Source: Tridacna crocea | Taxonomy: Eukaryota; Mollusca; Bivalvia; Cardiida; Cardiidae | Assembly (NCBI GenBank): GCA_943736015.1 | Contig: OX031059.1 | Location: 42,233,159 to 42,297,158, forward strand | Direction of reading: 5' to 3' | Length of the DNA stretch: 64,000 nt | Part shown: positions 31,903 through 42,463 of the stretch, piece by piece | Layout: each line of letters begins with the position of its first letter | Position numbering within the stretch: position 1 is the first letter of the stretch | Translations under genes and position numbers: made by a program | The notes under the pieces: generated by a model | What the model was told of the DNA's origin: nothing | The model's input: only the letters and a program-made list of their open reading frames with translations | Databases searched by the model: none

Positions 31903-32116
31903 CATTTGTTAGATGACGAAATTCTGGATTCATGCTAGTTTAATTAAAATCATTTGCAGACGACAAACTACATGTGGTTCATAAGATATAAAACATCGTG
32001 GGGGGAAAAAAGGAGAAAATGCTGGTAACCAGCATTTTCATCTTTTTTTCCCCAACGATGTTTCCAAAAACCTTTATCAGAGACATACAAATACATGGTT
32101 GTTTAGTAAACGGTTA
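31903..32116 (-). mobile_element. Family A with a remodelled stem
   Basis: Both stems carry a paired change to CATCGTGGGGGGAAAAAAGG / TTTTTTTCCCCAACGATG around an intact TGCTGGTAACCAGCA. TTAA at the right. Confidence 0.8.
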
Positions 32117-32970
32117 ACAAGGAATTTAAATACATTAACAACTCTTTTTTCATAATACAAAACGACACATGCGCGTTCTTTTTGATTTATTACCTTACCG
32201 GAAATACATAAATGCCCGCCTAAAACTACAATATCGAAATATCGACTGTACTGCGAAACCCCGAAAATTACCCCTTACTGAGTGGGCGGGGAGCGTAATA
32301 CCCTTTTGTTTGAAATCCACATTCTATAAGATTTATCGGAAAATCAAATCATCATTTTTATTTTTAAAAAAAGTTGACTCTAAGAACAAATTGACAAGAA
32401 CTCAGTCGCACTTATTTATTGTGACCTCACTCTGTAGGCTACTGATTCTATGACAGTCACTGATCCTATAGCATTCTTTTTTGAAAAAAAAACTTATACA
32501 TTTAAAAGGGACAAAAACAAAGTTAAGACGACCCGGTCCTTTTTTTGTTCAAAACATCTCATGTGTCTTTTATCTTTTGTCCCTGTCATCCACATAGTCC
32601 AAATATTTTACATCGTCGAAAAAAAAAAGCTAAAAGATAACACAACGTTTTGTCTCTTGCATCCCGCCTCGGGATTTTAACTTCAATACCTAAATTTGCT
32701 CTTAGGACGCGCCTCTAAATACGGAAAACATTTTCCAATAAATGCCTAACGCAAGTCGCGAGCGCGGTTGAGAATTTTCTTGCCACACAATCCGCTTATG
32801 TATTTATTTCTCCTTCAATCCGTATTTCTGTCGCATGAAATTATTCTCCAGCTCTTTGTATGTCAAAGGAGCCCTTTTGTTAACACCTATCCCGCTGTAT
32901 AAGTGAAAGGAGTGCTAAAAATTCTAGTGAATAAGTCCAAAGGTATTTTTGGGAGGATAAGAATCACCAT
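32117..32970. other. No gene seen
   Basis: Frames of 94 and 76 codons lie here (32169-32453, 32450-32680), overlapping by a few bases. They are lysine-, phenylalanine- and serine-rich in AT-biased sequence and match no family I know. Confidence 0.35.
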
Positions 32971-32972
32971 AT

Positions 32973-33078
32973 CAGACAATGTAGATCAAGATCAGACTGC
33001 ACATATCGTGCAGTCTGATCTTCGATCTACATTGTCTGCAAAAGGTCAGTGAGTCGCGTTTAGCAGCCAAAAGTTAAA
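32973..33078. repeat. Family C dyad (type copy)
   Basis: CAGACAATGTAGATCAAGAT pairs with ATCTTCGATCTACATTGTCTG. The stem is about 31 bases with one mismatch around ATATCG. It is followed by GGTCAGTGAGTCGCGTTTAG, the outer C block. Confidence 0.92.
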
Positions 33079-33183
33079 CTCTTTCAGCCCTATAACCCGA
33101 CCTCTTTAGATGGGTGGACATACACTGCACTCTTCACTAGAAAAGATCATTTTATCTTATGGGGTCGATTGAACAAGCTGACG

Positions 33184-33243
33184 GAGTAGATCCAAGATCA
33201 TACTGCACAGAAAGTGCATTCTGGTCTTGACCTAAACTGCCCG
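33184..33243. repeat. Family C dyad
   Basis: GAGTAGATCCAAGATCATAC pairs with TTCTGGTCTTGACCTAAACT. 145 bases from the type copy. Confidence 0.7.
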
Positions 33244-33449
33244 TAAAAGTTAAGCCCAGTTTTTGTCCATGTTACTGAATGATTTCATTTTCTGTTCGCC
33301 TGGTTTTGCTTTTCTATAATTATCAGTCTCCTGACTACAGAATTTAATTAACTTTTATCCTGCATTAGGGAGCTGTGTTTTTTCTTTTTCTGGAGGGTGT
33401 AGTATAAAATCAGATGACCATTCAGGTATAATTACGGAACCTTTCCTAT

Positions 33450-33640
33450 CCTACGATAACTGTTTGTCAAAATCTAGTGAGAAAAGAAAATGCTGGTGAC
33501 CAGCTTTTTCACCATTTCCTATGTTTTCTTCCACTTTTAATAACAAATATTATCATTTGAATCCAATACAATTTTCGTCAGTAAATGCTCAACATATCGA
33601 TCAAATTAATATTGTAGTCGTAGGAAAAAGAGTAAATCTA
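33450..33640 (+). mobile_element. Family A, degenerate
   Basis: TGCTGGTGACCAGC tip with short stems. The long arm reads TTTTCGTCAGTAAATGCTCA. The short arm is lost. Confidence 0.5.
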
Positions 33641-33849
33641 TTTTCAGCACGAGTAACAAATCTTTCTGGCCTATTACAAATCATCTTTTAATATGAGTCC
33701 AACATTTCTTATTCTGTAAATATACTTTGAATTGGTCTACAACACGTTTTGGGAATTGTTTGTTTGATTGATTGCCGTTATGTAAGCCTAATTCCTGCAC
33801 CTTTTTTACTGCATGTAATGGTCAGTTCGCTTACGTTTGCAGAGAGGAC

Positions 33850-34126
33850 TATAATATTGGAGTGCAACACGCGAAAAGGTGCATTCGGACATTTGCGTAA
33901 AGTGTCGTCCCGGATTAGCCTGCGCAGTCCGCGCAGGCTAATCCGAGACGGCACTTTACGACTACATTAGATTTTGTGCTACAGTAGACTTGCGTAAAAC
34001 AGAAAATCACATAAAATCGGAAAGTGTCGTTTCGGATTAGCCTGTGCGGACTGCAGACGCTGATCCGAGACGACACTTTACGCAAATGTCCGAATGACCC
34101 TTTTCGCGTGTTGCACTCCATATTTG
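33850..34126. mobile_element. Family E element (type copy)
   Basis: Ends GGAGTGCAACACGCGAAAAG and CTTTTCGCGTGTTGCACTCC are perfectly inverted. It contains two dyads (GGATTAGCCTGCGCAGTCCG at 33912; GGATTAGCCTGTGCGGACTG at 34036), each flanked by AAAGTGTCGT / ACGACACTTT. Flanks ATAATATT / ATATTTG may hide a short AT duplication. Confidence 0.92.
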
Positions 34127-34158
34127 AGTCATCTTCTGTGAAAAAGGAGCTTAATGCA

Positions 34159-34229
34159 TTTGCAAAAAGTATCAACCCATGTCAGCCCCGAAATCTGCAT
34201 AGGCTGACATGGGTTCAAATCTTTCGCTT
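34159..34229. repeat. Family D dyad
   Basis: AAAAAGTATCAACCCATGTC pairs with GACATGGGTTCAAATCTTTC. The centre is decayed (CCCCGAAATCTGCATAGG). Confidence 0.75.
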
Positions 34230-34251
34230 TTGATCACGATTGTTTGATGAC

Positions 34252-34481
34252 TTAACCCATTACCACACAATCCCTACTTTTGACGACCCTGAGAAAGAAG
34301 CCTTTGGAAAACATTGTGGGAAAAGCAGAAAATGCTGCTTACCAGCATTTTCTCCTTTTCCCACAATGTTTTCTACCCTTGACAAAAACAAATTTCAAAT
34401 TTTTAGTCACTTTTATTTGGTCGTCTGCAGATGCTTTCGATTTGGACAAGTCTAAAATTTTGTCGTTTGCTAATGAGTTAA
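34252..34481 (+). mobile_element. Family A hairpin MITE, A1
   Basis: TTAA at both ends. It follows a D dyad by 22 bases. The tip TGCTGCTTACCAGCA has two changes in the left half. Confidence 0.93.
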
Positions 34482-34640
34482 TTGGTATAATACATGTATA
34501 GGTGCATTAAGCCCCCATTTGCCTGAGAATGGCTCATTTAAATTTGTCAGAAACAAAAAAAAATCTCTGGGGAAAAATGATAAAATAACAGATCTTCTCC
34601 AGTTTGCTTTAGTCCAGAATAATAATGTCAGGTGGAAGAG

Positions 34641-34700
34641 CAGCGTCGATCATGGTTCGCACTGTACGTTCTGTGTAGTCTGATCTTAATCTGCACCGAC
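34641..34700. repeat. Family C dyad
   Basis: CAGCGTCGATCATGGTTCGC is worn; GTAGTCTGATCTTAATCTGC is clear. Confidence 0.6.
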
Positions 34701-34983
34701 TGTATATGGAACTTGAGTTGTGAAGGCGCTCAACGAATTTATTGTCCCATTTCTTGTTTTTGTGCGACAAGATTTAAACTGGATGGGCCTGTATGGTACA
34801 CAACCTCCCTGTATCGTATTTCATGCCTTATCTTGCATATGTTATCTGTTAATTTTCTCGATTAATTAGCAATTAGGATGTAGTCATTTCGTTTCGATTA
34901 CTTTGTTTCCCGTAACCTCCATGACCCCAGGGAGGTAATTGCTTTATCGTAATACAGTTTTAATTCTCAATCCTTGATATTGC

Positions 34984-35212
34984 CTGCAACACACAAAAAG
35001 GGGCATTAGGACATTTGCGTAAAGTGTCGCATCGGATAAGCCCGCGTAGTCAACACAGGCCATTCCGAGACGATACTTTACGACTACATTAGATATTGTG
35101 CTACAGTAGACTTGCGCAAAACAGAAAATTATCTATAAACGGAAAGTGTCGCTACGGATCAGCCTTTACGCAAATGTCCGAATGTCCTTATTTGCGTGTT
35201 GCATGCTATGTT
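34984..35212. mobile_element. Family E element, second dyad collapsed
   Basis: TGCAACACACAAAAAGGGGC to TTATTTGCGTGTTGCA. The first dyad is worn (GGATAAGCCCGCGTAGTC). The second is reduced to GGATCAGCC directly joined to TTTACGCAAATG, removing its right arm. Confidence 0.85.
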
Positions 35213-35224
35213 ATATCAGCAGTA

Positions 35225-35335
35225 TTAACTCGAGATGAAGAGTTTACTACATTTGTAACCTTAGGAAACATGAGAGTATGGGTTCGATTCTCATGGCTGG
35301 CCATCAAAATTCAGTTATACTCTTCAAAATGAGAC
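35225..35335 (+). mobile_element. tRNA-like SINE head
   Basis: GAGAGTATGGGTTCGATTCTCA includes box B. The linker GGCTGGCCATCAAAATTCAG matches the reverse complement of 1768-1808. The presumed body (AGGTCCCGTGTGAC..GAGCACGTTGAA) resumes at 35803. Confidence 0.6.
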
Positions 35336-35337
35336 CT

Positions 35338-35800
35338 TTTATTTCATGCTTTCCGGTAGAATATCGAGAAACAGCAGTGAACAAATTTTTCGATCTTACA
35401 CTGGTACCACCAGTGAAAATACCGATTTTCACGTTCTTGTTGCCTAGGTAAATTGCGCGTGCCAAACAACCGGATGGGAAATATGACGTCATAAACCTTT
35501 TACATTTCTCGCGCTTGACGTAACGTTGCTATGCGGGAGGGGTACGCCACGGGGAATAAGGGAAAAGAACTGTACTGAATTTTGATAAAGCTCCTCCCAG
35601 AAAGGGTTAAAAGTAAAAAATAAATAGGATATTTGTTTTTTTCGTAGAAAGATCGAAATTTATTTCATCTCGTGAACACCATCGGTAATATTTTCACTCG
35701 TGGCTGCGCCACTCGTGAAAATATTACCGATGGTGTCCACTCGATGAAATAAATTTCGATCTTTCACCGAAAAAAAAACCCCAAATATTCTCTATATCTA
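35338..35800 (+). mobile_element. Family K palindromic element, longest copy
   Basis: Begins TTTTATTTCATGCTTTCCGG, then a CACTGGTACCACCAGTG hairpin, a GATGGGAAATATGACGTCAT block, GGGTACGCCACGGGGAATAA, and the long palindrome at 35647-35765. It sits between SINE head and body, suggesting insertion into a SINE. Confidence 0.6.
35647..35765. repeat. Long palindrome within K
   Basis: GAAAGATCGAAATTTATTTC pairs with its complement 78 bases on. Arms are ~58 bases at about 90% identity; CGGTAATATTTTCAC / GTGAAAATATTACCG flank the TGGCTGCGCCA centre. Confidence 0.92.
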
Positions 35801-35802
35801 GG

Positions 35803-35895
35803 TCCCGTGTGACAATGGTATACACCGAGCACGTTGAACCACCATGGGGTTCCTAAAGATGGGTTTTCAACTTGTATCATGCGATGTCCCCATAA
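35803..35895 (+). mobile_element. SINE body, probable continuation
   Basis: AGGTCCCGTGTGACAATGGT, GAGCACGTTGAACCACCATG and AAAGATGGGTTT match the complement of 1675-1755. Confidence 0.55.
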
Positions 35896-35977
35896 GGTAG
35901 ACCGACTATTGGTGTTCTATAGAAAGTATCGCCCATAATACTATGGGCACCCAGCGACGACCATAGATAAATCCGAA

Positions 35978-36035
35978 AGGAAGTTGGACTGGTCTGAAGC
36001 ATTTGCAGACTACAAAATTAATTCAAGCGTCTCAA
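35978..36035 (-). mobile_element. Family A long-arm fragment
   Basis: TTGGACTGGTCTGAAGCATT then TGCAGACTACAAAATTAATT. Confidence 0.4.
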
Positions 36036-36860
36036 AGGACATAACATGCCTTTGAAGCAGATCTTTTTTCTGTCGAGTTCAACACAAATTTGCCAAAACA
36101 TCTATTAGAATTATGAGACTTACTGTAAACCTGTCTTTTTTTTTTTTTCGAAGGGTTGCATGATCAGGAGTAGTTTAGTTCATTGTCTTGTACTCTGAAA
36201 ATGCAAGTTAGGAAATTGAATTCGGAATATTGACTGTATACACAATTACAAGTATCAAGATTCAGGACTATACCTTTTCGAATATGAGAGAAACTTCAGC
36301 GTGGAGAGAATAAGGGATTTTGTAGAATAATTGGGCTGTGCATTAACAAAATACAATTTGTATTTGTTTTATCTCACGATGTAAGGCGATATCAGGCATC
36401 TGGAAAAAGTTTGACCAAAGGCTTATCAGTTCTTTATCGTAAATGTGTATTGTTCTTGATCCTCAAAGTGTACATCTTTAGTATGAAGTTGTTGTTGTTG
36501 TTGTCTAATGTTGCTGTACAATGTTGTAAAACGCCAACAAAGGCTTAGCATCTTATTATCGCCTTTAGAAGACTTGAAAACCTCCTTTGAGGTATAAGAT
36601 GAAATTGTTCACATCGTGTTATTGCTCTTTTTGACATGGCGCCTGAACCTTCTATTGTATCATCAGTGAAGAGAACAATATCTAAGGTCCATTGATGCCT
36701 CTTACCAACATTTTCTGTTTGTTCTTTCAACAGTGCTTTCAAAAGAAACAGAACCGGACAGATATTTTATAAGACAAGTACAAATGAATAGTTAGAATTA
36801 AATAATGTATACAATAAAGCAATTGCCAAGGTCTCTCTATCTCTGTCTCATTTTCTACCT

Positions 36861-36897
<37 letters not shown>

Positions 36898-37405
36898 CAG
36901 AAGACAAAATAATACATCCGAGAGACTTTGATCAATGATTTGCCAAATATTCAAAGAAGTTATGACTTAAGCGCATCCGGCGTTAGTACGTCTTTGATTA
37001 GAACAAAATTATGGTTATAAAATAAATTAAGAGGAAATAACAAAATTTGACAAATGTATCAAAAAGGATACACGAAAATAATTATATCCTAAGTAAATTT
37101 TGGCCCGTAATCTCATTTCTTCCTGAATATCTGGACAGTTCCTGAAACACGCGGTTTAGTGACCGGAAGTGGTATCAAAGGATAACGAGGACAACGGAAG
37201 TTAAATGGTTGACCGTTGGTCTAATGAAACCAATTCCAGCATGAATTAAATGACATTTCCATTATTGAGGGAACCCCTACTCTAGCGTTGTTGACATTAT
37301 TGAACTGTTATTGCATTCTTCTTCAAATGGTAGGACTAGATAGGTCTACAATCTAGAAGTCGCTACTATTTTCTCCTAAATTCAGGCATGTAATGAGTCG
37401 AATGA
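36036..37405. other. No gene seen; contains (GA)n at 36863-36893
   Basis: A GA run of about 15 units in otherwise AT-rich sequence, plus a short GTT run at 36489-36503. 36545-36740 has paired-looking AGATGAAATTGTTCACATCG / TTGCTCTTTTTG sequence that may be a worn B-type hairpin. Confidence 0.5.
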
Positions 37406-37410
37406 TGTCA

Positions 37411-37483
37411 TCGGTTTACTTCAAAAACCTCGTAACTACAGCTTGTTTCAAGCTGTAGTTACGAGGTTTTTGAAGTAAACCGA
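37411..37483. repeat. Perfect 35-bp-arm hairpin
   Basis: TCGGTTTACTTCAAAAACCT and CGTAACTACAGCTTG (37411-37445) are repeated exactly in reverse complement at 37449-37483 around a TTT loop, with no mismatch. It is unlike any other family here. Confidence 0.97.
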
Positions 37484-37781
37484 CTATGAATTCTTTAATT
37501 TCAGCTAACAATTAGAATGGATAATAATCATTTTTATGCCCTAAAAAATGCAGCAGCGTGTCCCAGCAATCAGGTCTGTTGCTGACTTTTCCAAGAAAAC
37601 AATTTTATCCTGGTATTTAAGGAGGCAAATCAACTAAAACTTGTATTAACACAATCGCATTCCAGGAGAGCATTCGAGCTTTGAATCTTTGACAATCAGG
37701 AAACTGATTTTGAGCATTATTTCCTTTTACACAGTTTTACACCAATGCATTATAGCCATGCTTTGTGAAAAGGGGACTGAA

Positions 37782-37855
37782 TGCATCTAAAACAAGTATC
37801 GATCCATGTTAGCCTGCACAGACTGCACAGGCATACATGGGACGAACCCTTTACT
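37782..37855. repeat. Family D dyad, diverged
   Basis: CAAGTATCGATCCATGTTAG and CATACATGGGACGAACCC around CCTGCACAGACTGCACAGG. Confidence 0.7.
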
Positions 37856-38033
37856 ATTCGTCAGTTGTCTGCATTCTCAAGGACTACTTTTGTACTTTAT
37901 GGATCCACAATTATGTAAACGGTCTTTCTTGGTACAATGGATCGCAGAGATGTATTATCCTACCCCTCCCCCGTTTATTCCAAATTATGGCTCATTTATG
38001 TAATAAACATCACTATTCCCATCAAGTGTCTAT

Positions 38034-38190
38034 GCATGGTTTGCAATGCGCCAAAAGGGCTTTCGGATATTTGAGTAAGGTGTCTTCTCAGATCAGCCAA
38101 AAGTGTCAATTCGGATAAGCCTGCACGGACCCGAGACGAAACTTTATACGCAAATGTCCGAATACTCCTTTTCGCGTTTTGCATATACTG
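38034..38190. mobile_element. Family E, internally shortened
   Basis: TTTGCAATGCGCCAAAAGGG to TCCTTTTCGCGTTTTGCA. The first dyad is cut at CAGATCAGCC and the sequence continues AAAAGTGTCAATTCGGATAA, so about 100 bases are missing. Confidence 0.75.
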
Positions 38191-38496
38191 ATTATATTGC
38201 ATAGTAACAAATGTGAACCTTGACTAAACCCATCCCCGACCTACAGTTGACAACAATTGAATTCACCATTAGCAATTGTTTGTAATAATATTTGCTAGAG
38301 AGCAGAGCAGAATGAAGGAGATTTGTTTTGCAATACTCTGCTTTCTAAAGGTCAACAGAGGTCGCAAAACACAATGAGTGGACTGAAACCTTTTGCTATG
38401 TATACTTCATAACGTCAAAGGAAACTTTCAAGCAGCCAGTAACAACCAAAGCTTTACTTTTTTAGGACATTATTGGCAAAAGATATCTCCCTTTAG

Positions 38497-38602
38497 GGCA
38501 TTGGAGATCCAAAATCAGACTGCACTTTTTGTGCGGTCTGATCTTAGATCTGCACCTTCCGCAAAACGGTGAGCAAGTCGTGTATAGCAACCAAAGGGTT
38601 AA
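38497..38602. repeat. Family C dyad with outer block
   Basis: GGAGATCCAAAATCAGACTG pairs with CGGTCTGATCTTAGATCTGC. Followed by GGTGAGCAAGTCGTGTATAG, a worn outer block, and TTAA 38599-38602. Confidence 0.78.
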
Positions 38603-38626
38603 ACCCACAAAACCTGTTGGGTGAGG

Positions 38627-38856
38627 TTAACCATTTACCACACAATGCCGACTTTTGACGCCCTTGGAAAAGAAGCCTTTAGAAAACTTTGTTGGAAAAG
38701 GAGAAAATGCTGGTAACCCAGCATTTTTTCCTTTTCCCACAAAGTTTTCTACCTTATCAGAGAAAAGTTGTACCATTTGAGCCACATTGAAATGGTCGTC
38801 TGCAAATGCTTTCAGTTTGGATTCGGCAAAAATTTTGTCGTCTGGTAAAGGGTTAA
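38627..38856 (+). mobile_element. Family A hairpin MITE, A3 (type copy)
   Basis: TTAA at both ends. Long arm TTATCAGAGAAAAGTTGTAC and CATTTGAGCCACATTGAA. The stems share AAACTTTGTTGG / CCCACAAAGTTT, and an extra C opens the tip (GGTAACCCAGC). Confidence 0.93.
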
Positions 38857-39085
38857 ACATTTCCTATACAATCCCCTTTTCAATAACCCTTAGAAAAAAG
38901 AAATATGAGAACACTGTGAGAAAAGAAGGCCACGCTGATACCCAGGATTTTCTCTTACTCTCCAATAATGGTTCCTACTATTTTACATATAAATCCTGTA
39001 ATTTCAGTAGAGTTGTCGACTCCAAATGTTTACAATATCCAGTGCAGACGAAGTTAAAAACTTTGTCGTCTGATAAAGAACCAAT
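38857..39085 (+). mobile_element. Family A, degenerate, directly after 38627-38856
   Basis: ATACAATCCCCTTTTCAATA, GAGAACACTGTGAGAAAAGA, GATACCCAGGATTTTCTCTT and TTTGTCGTCTGATAAAGAAC follow family order. Confidence 0.6.
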
Positions 39086-39400
39086 GAAAGAGTCAAGTAA
39101 TACCGTCTTTTCTTTCAAAAGAAACTGGACAAAGAAAACTCCCTAAATACGTTAATACGTCTATTTGAAATACAAATGGTTTCCATGTCAACGGTAAAAA
39201 ATGTCAATAATATATTCATAGATTGTTTTGTGCGTTTGTTTACTTTGACTATCCTCACATTTCATATTATATTCAAGTCCTGCTGATTTTATATCAAAGT
39301 CATGTTACTACAAAAAAATTACTTCCGTTTTAATGCGGTTGATGAGACTGAATTCCACAATCCTTCGGCGTCAAGGGGAAAATAGATGGCCTTTTGTGGA
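39086..39400. other. No gene seen
   Basis: AT-rich. The 119-codon frame ending at 39146 lies almost wholly within the two A copies and is not a gene. Confidence 0.45.
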
Positions 39401-39462
39401 AAATATGGATCAGGATCAGACTGCACAGAACGTGCAGTCTGATCTTGGATCTATGCCGCCCG
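39401..39462. repeat. Family C dyad
   Basis: ATATGGATCAGGATCAGACT with GCACAGAACGTGC tip and AGTCTGATCTTGGATCTAT. Confidence 0.88.
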
Positions 39463-39651
39463 CATGTTTAATCAAGCATAAAGTACTTTAATGGACTTGG
39501 ATATGTACTGTTTTTTTCCATTGTTCGGCAAAAGGTTAACCCTGGAAATGCTAAATTAGTTAAACAAATGTTTCACTCAATTGTAAATCTTCCTACTATG
39601 GCGATGTACATATTTATAGTCATTTTCAACGAAAAGATCTCACGTTTTTGG

Positions 39652-39715
39652 GCAGTGTAGATTCAAAATCAGACTGCACTTTCTGTGCTCTCTTATCTTT
39701 GTTTGCACTGTCCAC
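39652..39715. repeat. Family C dyad
   Basis: CAGTGTAGATTCAAAATCAG; the right arm is worn (TCTTATCTTTGTTTGCACTG). Confidence 0.65.
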
Positions 39716-39835
39716 CAAAGCTCATAAAGTAGTGATTAGCATGTTAGAAGAAAAATATTCAACAAAACCAGCTTTTTAAATTGCAAAATTTGTGGTGATT
39801 GGTTCCAAGTTATCACAAATTCTTGGTGCAAACAC

Positions 39836-40371
39836 AATCAAAGCGTTGAGAACGCTGAAGTGGTATTTGTCAAGGAAACCCATTGTGTGGAATTAATAGT
39901 TTGACAGAAAAAGAGACATATTGTTCAAATATTGGCTTAAAAGTCAACCTACTAAGCAAATGAATACCTTTTCGGTTGAGGGGAGAGTGCTCATGTACCT
40001 TAAAACTATAATTTTGAAATACTCTTAGCCTTTTACATTTAATTTCCAACATTACAATCAGTTACTTCGATCTATAAATATTCATGAGCAAGCGGGCAAA
40101 TCTGTATCATTGCGCCAATAAAAGGCTATGAGCGTAAGAAGCTATTTTCAATAAAAAAAAAAGTATCTCAACGATCGATGGCCTCGCCCAATGTATTTTA
40201 GTATGCCATTTCAAATTACATGTCTGAGTGCTACCGAAAAACTCATTTGCCTGAGAAAAAATGAGTTTAACTGGGTTTATTTCCTTCGGCTTTGCACAAA
40301 ATAAGATACATGGTTATCAAAACTCAATCTTGGACTTATAGTGGTATTGTCTCCGACAAATACCACAAAAA
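39836..40371 (-). mobile_element. Helentron-like HINE, copy 3
   Basis: AATCAAAGCGTTGAGAACGC hairpin end, GTGGTATTTGTCAAGG, then a body parallel to copy 2 until CGACAAATACCACAAAAAG. It lacks about 55 bases present in copies 1 and 2 (the segment reading CCATGGAATGAATTGG in copy 2). Confidence 0.78.
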
Positions 40372-41385
40372 GGGAAGAAAGAGTCAGTGCACAAGATTTT
40401 ATGTTACAATTATGCATTACTAATGATAATATCAAAAAAAGAAAACTTTTATTTCTTTATTGTTATAATGTTATAAACGGTTACTTAGCGACAGAGGTCA
40501 TTTTTTCCAGCTTTACCACCTGCGTCTTCTTCCGTTTGGGTAGATTGGATGTAATTGATCAAATATCATTCTAGAATTATATTTTTTGAGACCTACACAA
40601 AATATTACATGTTTTTCCGGATACGGTGGATTAAGATCAGGCAACACGTTGTCTACACTCTGATCTTTTGATCTTCATGGTCCGATAATTATGTTTGTGA
40701 GATATTCTTATGATAGAACAAGTCTGAAAGTTGAGTAATCGCCCCTTTTTGTGTCAGTTCCAACCATTTTTTGAAGTTTGTTTTATGACATAACAAGTAG
40801 CAGATAGCACAAATACATGGAATATAACACTAGAGAAAACATTTGGCATACCTCGGATGATGGGAGCCATCATATCCCTCGGCTTTAACTGGTGGATTGA
40901 TATGTGTCAGATCGGTATATTCATCACCCGGCAATACGCCGATTTATCGTTCTGAAAATTGTAAGCCTCCTCTTACAAAAGAAAACTTGAGTTTCAATTG
41001 TCTATCAAAATCTTTCTAACAATATTTTTGTTGACAAACGGTTCCTGCATTCATTTTTTAACGTGGTTTATCAATTCTGATTAAAGGTTTCACCGACAAA
41101 TAGACAGATGTAAATAATTTCATCGAGGTTGTTTAAATGCCGTTGCTTAACAACTGTCAGTGGCGCGCTTTATATAGAATCACATGATTCTCATTTCAAA
41201 ATAGAAATCTCATTGATACGGACGAAGTTAAAAATGTAGGTACAGAATCCGCCGACTTGTGACAAGTATACAGAAAATAAAAAAGAAATATTTATATAAA
41301 ATAATAGTCCCGGCAAATAACTGACACTGCGGCCATGTTCCTAAGATTAACCGTCAAGCTACTAAGCGCAGCTCAAGGAACCTTT
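40372..41385. other. C dyad at 40621-40684, otherwise nothing seen
   Basis: ACGGTGGATTAAGATCAGGC and CTCTGATCTTTTGATCTTCA form the dyad. 40850-41280 is single-copy-looking and contains no convincing frame. Confidence 0.5.
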
Positions 41386-41390
41386 GCAAA

Positions 41391-41451
41391 CAGTGTAGAT
41401 AAAAATCTGAGTGCGCAGAACGTGCAGTCTGATCTAGGATCTATCTGTCCG
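41391..41451. repeat. Family C dyad
   Basis: GTGTAGATAAAAATCTGAGT with GCAGTCTGATCTAGGATCTA. Confidence 0.7.
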
Positions 41452-41783
41452 ACGAGGAGATATTTTCATCCCTCAAATAACTTTGAGAAAGCAAAAAAAA
41501 ATGGGTGTTTACTATCGGACTGAAAATTTCTTTTCACTTATTTAGCAGGTTTTTGGTCAATGTACGAGAAGAGAAACTAAACCTTCTGTGCAGATTAGAA
41601 AAATTAGTTTGGGTTCATTACTACTATTTCAATGAATTATATTTTATTCTTCAAACTTTTGATGTCAAGACTTTCAATTGGCTGACCCGTTTTGTCTCAG
41701 CCAATCAGATGGCTTGTCCTAAAATTAACAAACGAAGAAACATCTAGACTGGTTAGTAAATAGGTGATTCACTCTTTGAGCAC

Positions 41784-42016
41784 TTTACCCTTTACCAAAC
41801 AACAAAATAATTATGACACTGGTACAAATTGAAAACATTTGCAGACGGCAAATTAAATGTAACTGAAAATTTTAAATTTGTTATGTGAAGAGTAGAAAAC
41901 ATTGTGGGAAAAGGAGAAAATGCTGGTTACCAGCATTTTCTCCTTTTCCCACAATGTTTTCTAAAGGCTTCTTTCTCAGGGTCGTCAAAAGTAGGGATTG
42001 TGTGGTAATAGGTTTA
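41784..42016 (-). mobile_element. Family A hairpin MITE, A1, TTTA-flanked
   Basis: Perfect 35-base arms, centre T. Flanks are TTTA on both sides (41784-41787, 42013-42016), which is a non-palindromic direct repeat and so good evidence for a real 4-bp target duplication. Confidence 0.93.
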
Positions 42017-42107
42017 TATATAAAGTCGATCCTTTTCGATGTCTGGAAACAGAATCCACTGAGACTCGGACGCGTTTTTGTCTCATAGACTTGACTTAAC
42101 GCGCGGA

Positions 42108-42168
42108 CGGAATAGTTCAAGATCAGACTGCACGTTCTGTGTAGTCTGATCTTGATCTATACCGTCCA
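42108..42168. repeat. Family C dyad
   Basis: GTTCAAGATCAGACTGCACG and TGTAGTCTGATCTTGATCTA. Among the better stems. Confidence 0.85.
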
Positions 42169-42431
42169 CAAAATTCCATGCTTTCGCCTATTGTTTGGAA
42201 AGGGTTAAAACCCAGGGAGGCAGCTGGGAATGAGGACTTTTATATCTGAAACACCGTGTTCTAACGGTACATTTTACATCCTCTTTATTGAATTACAAAT
42301 CTTTTAAAGTATAATGTTACATTAGAATTATCTACAATTAGACCGTAGCGTGCCTTTAAACAGAGTAGATTAGCCTAGAGTTTCTATGCCAGATGTCAAG
42401 AGAATCTGTTTTTAGTTGGTCAGATAATAGA

Positions 42432-42434
<3 letters not shown>

Positions 42435-42463
<29 letters not shown>

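Noticed and set aside
37411..37483. microRNA gene
   Set aside because: The stem is perfectly paired with a 3-base loop and no flanking pre-miRNA features, so the call is not supportable from sequence alone.
38787..39146. 119-codon plus-strand open frame
   Set aside because: Almost entirely inside two adjacent family A copies.
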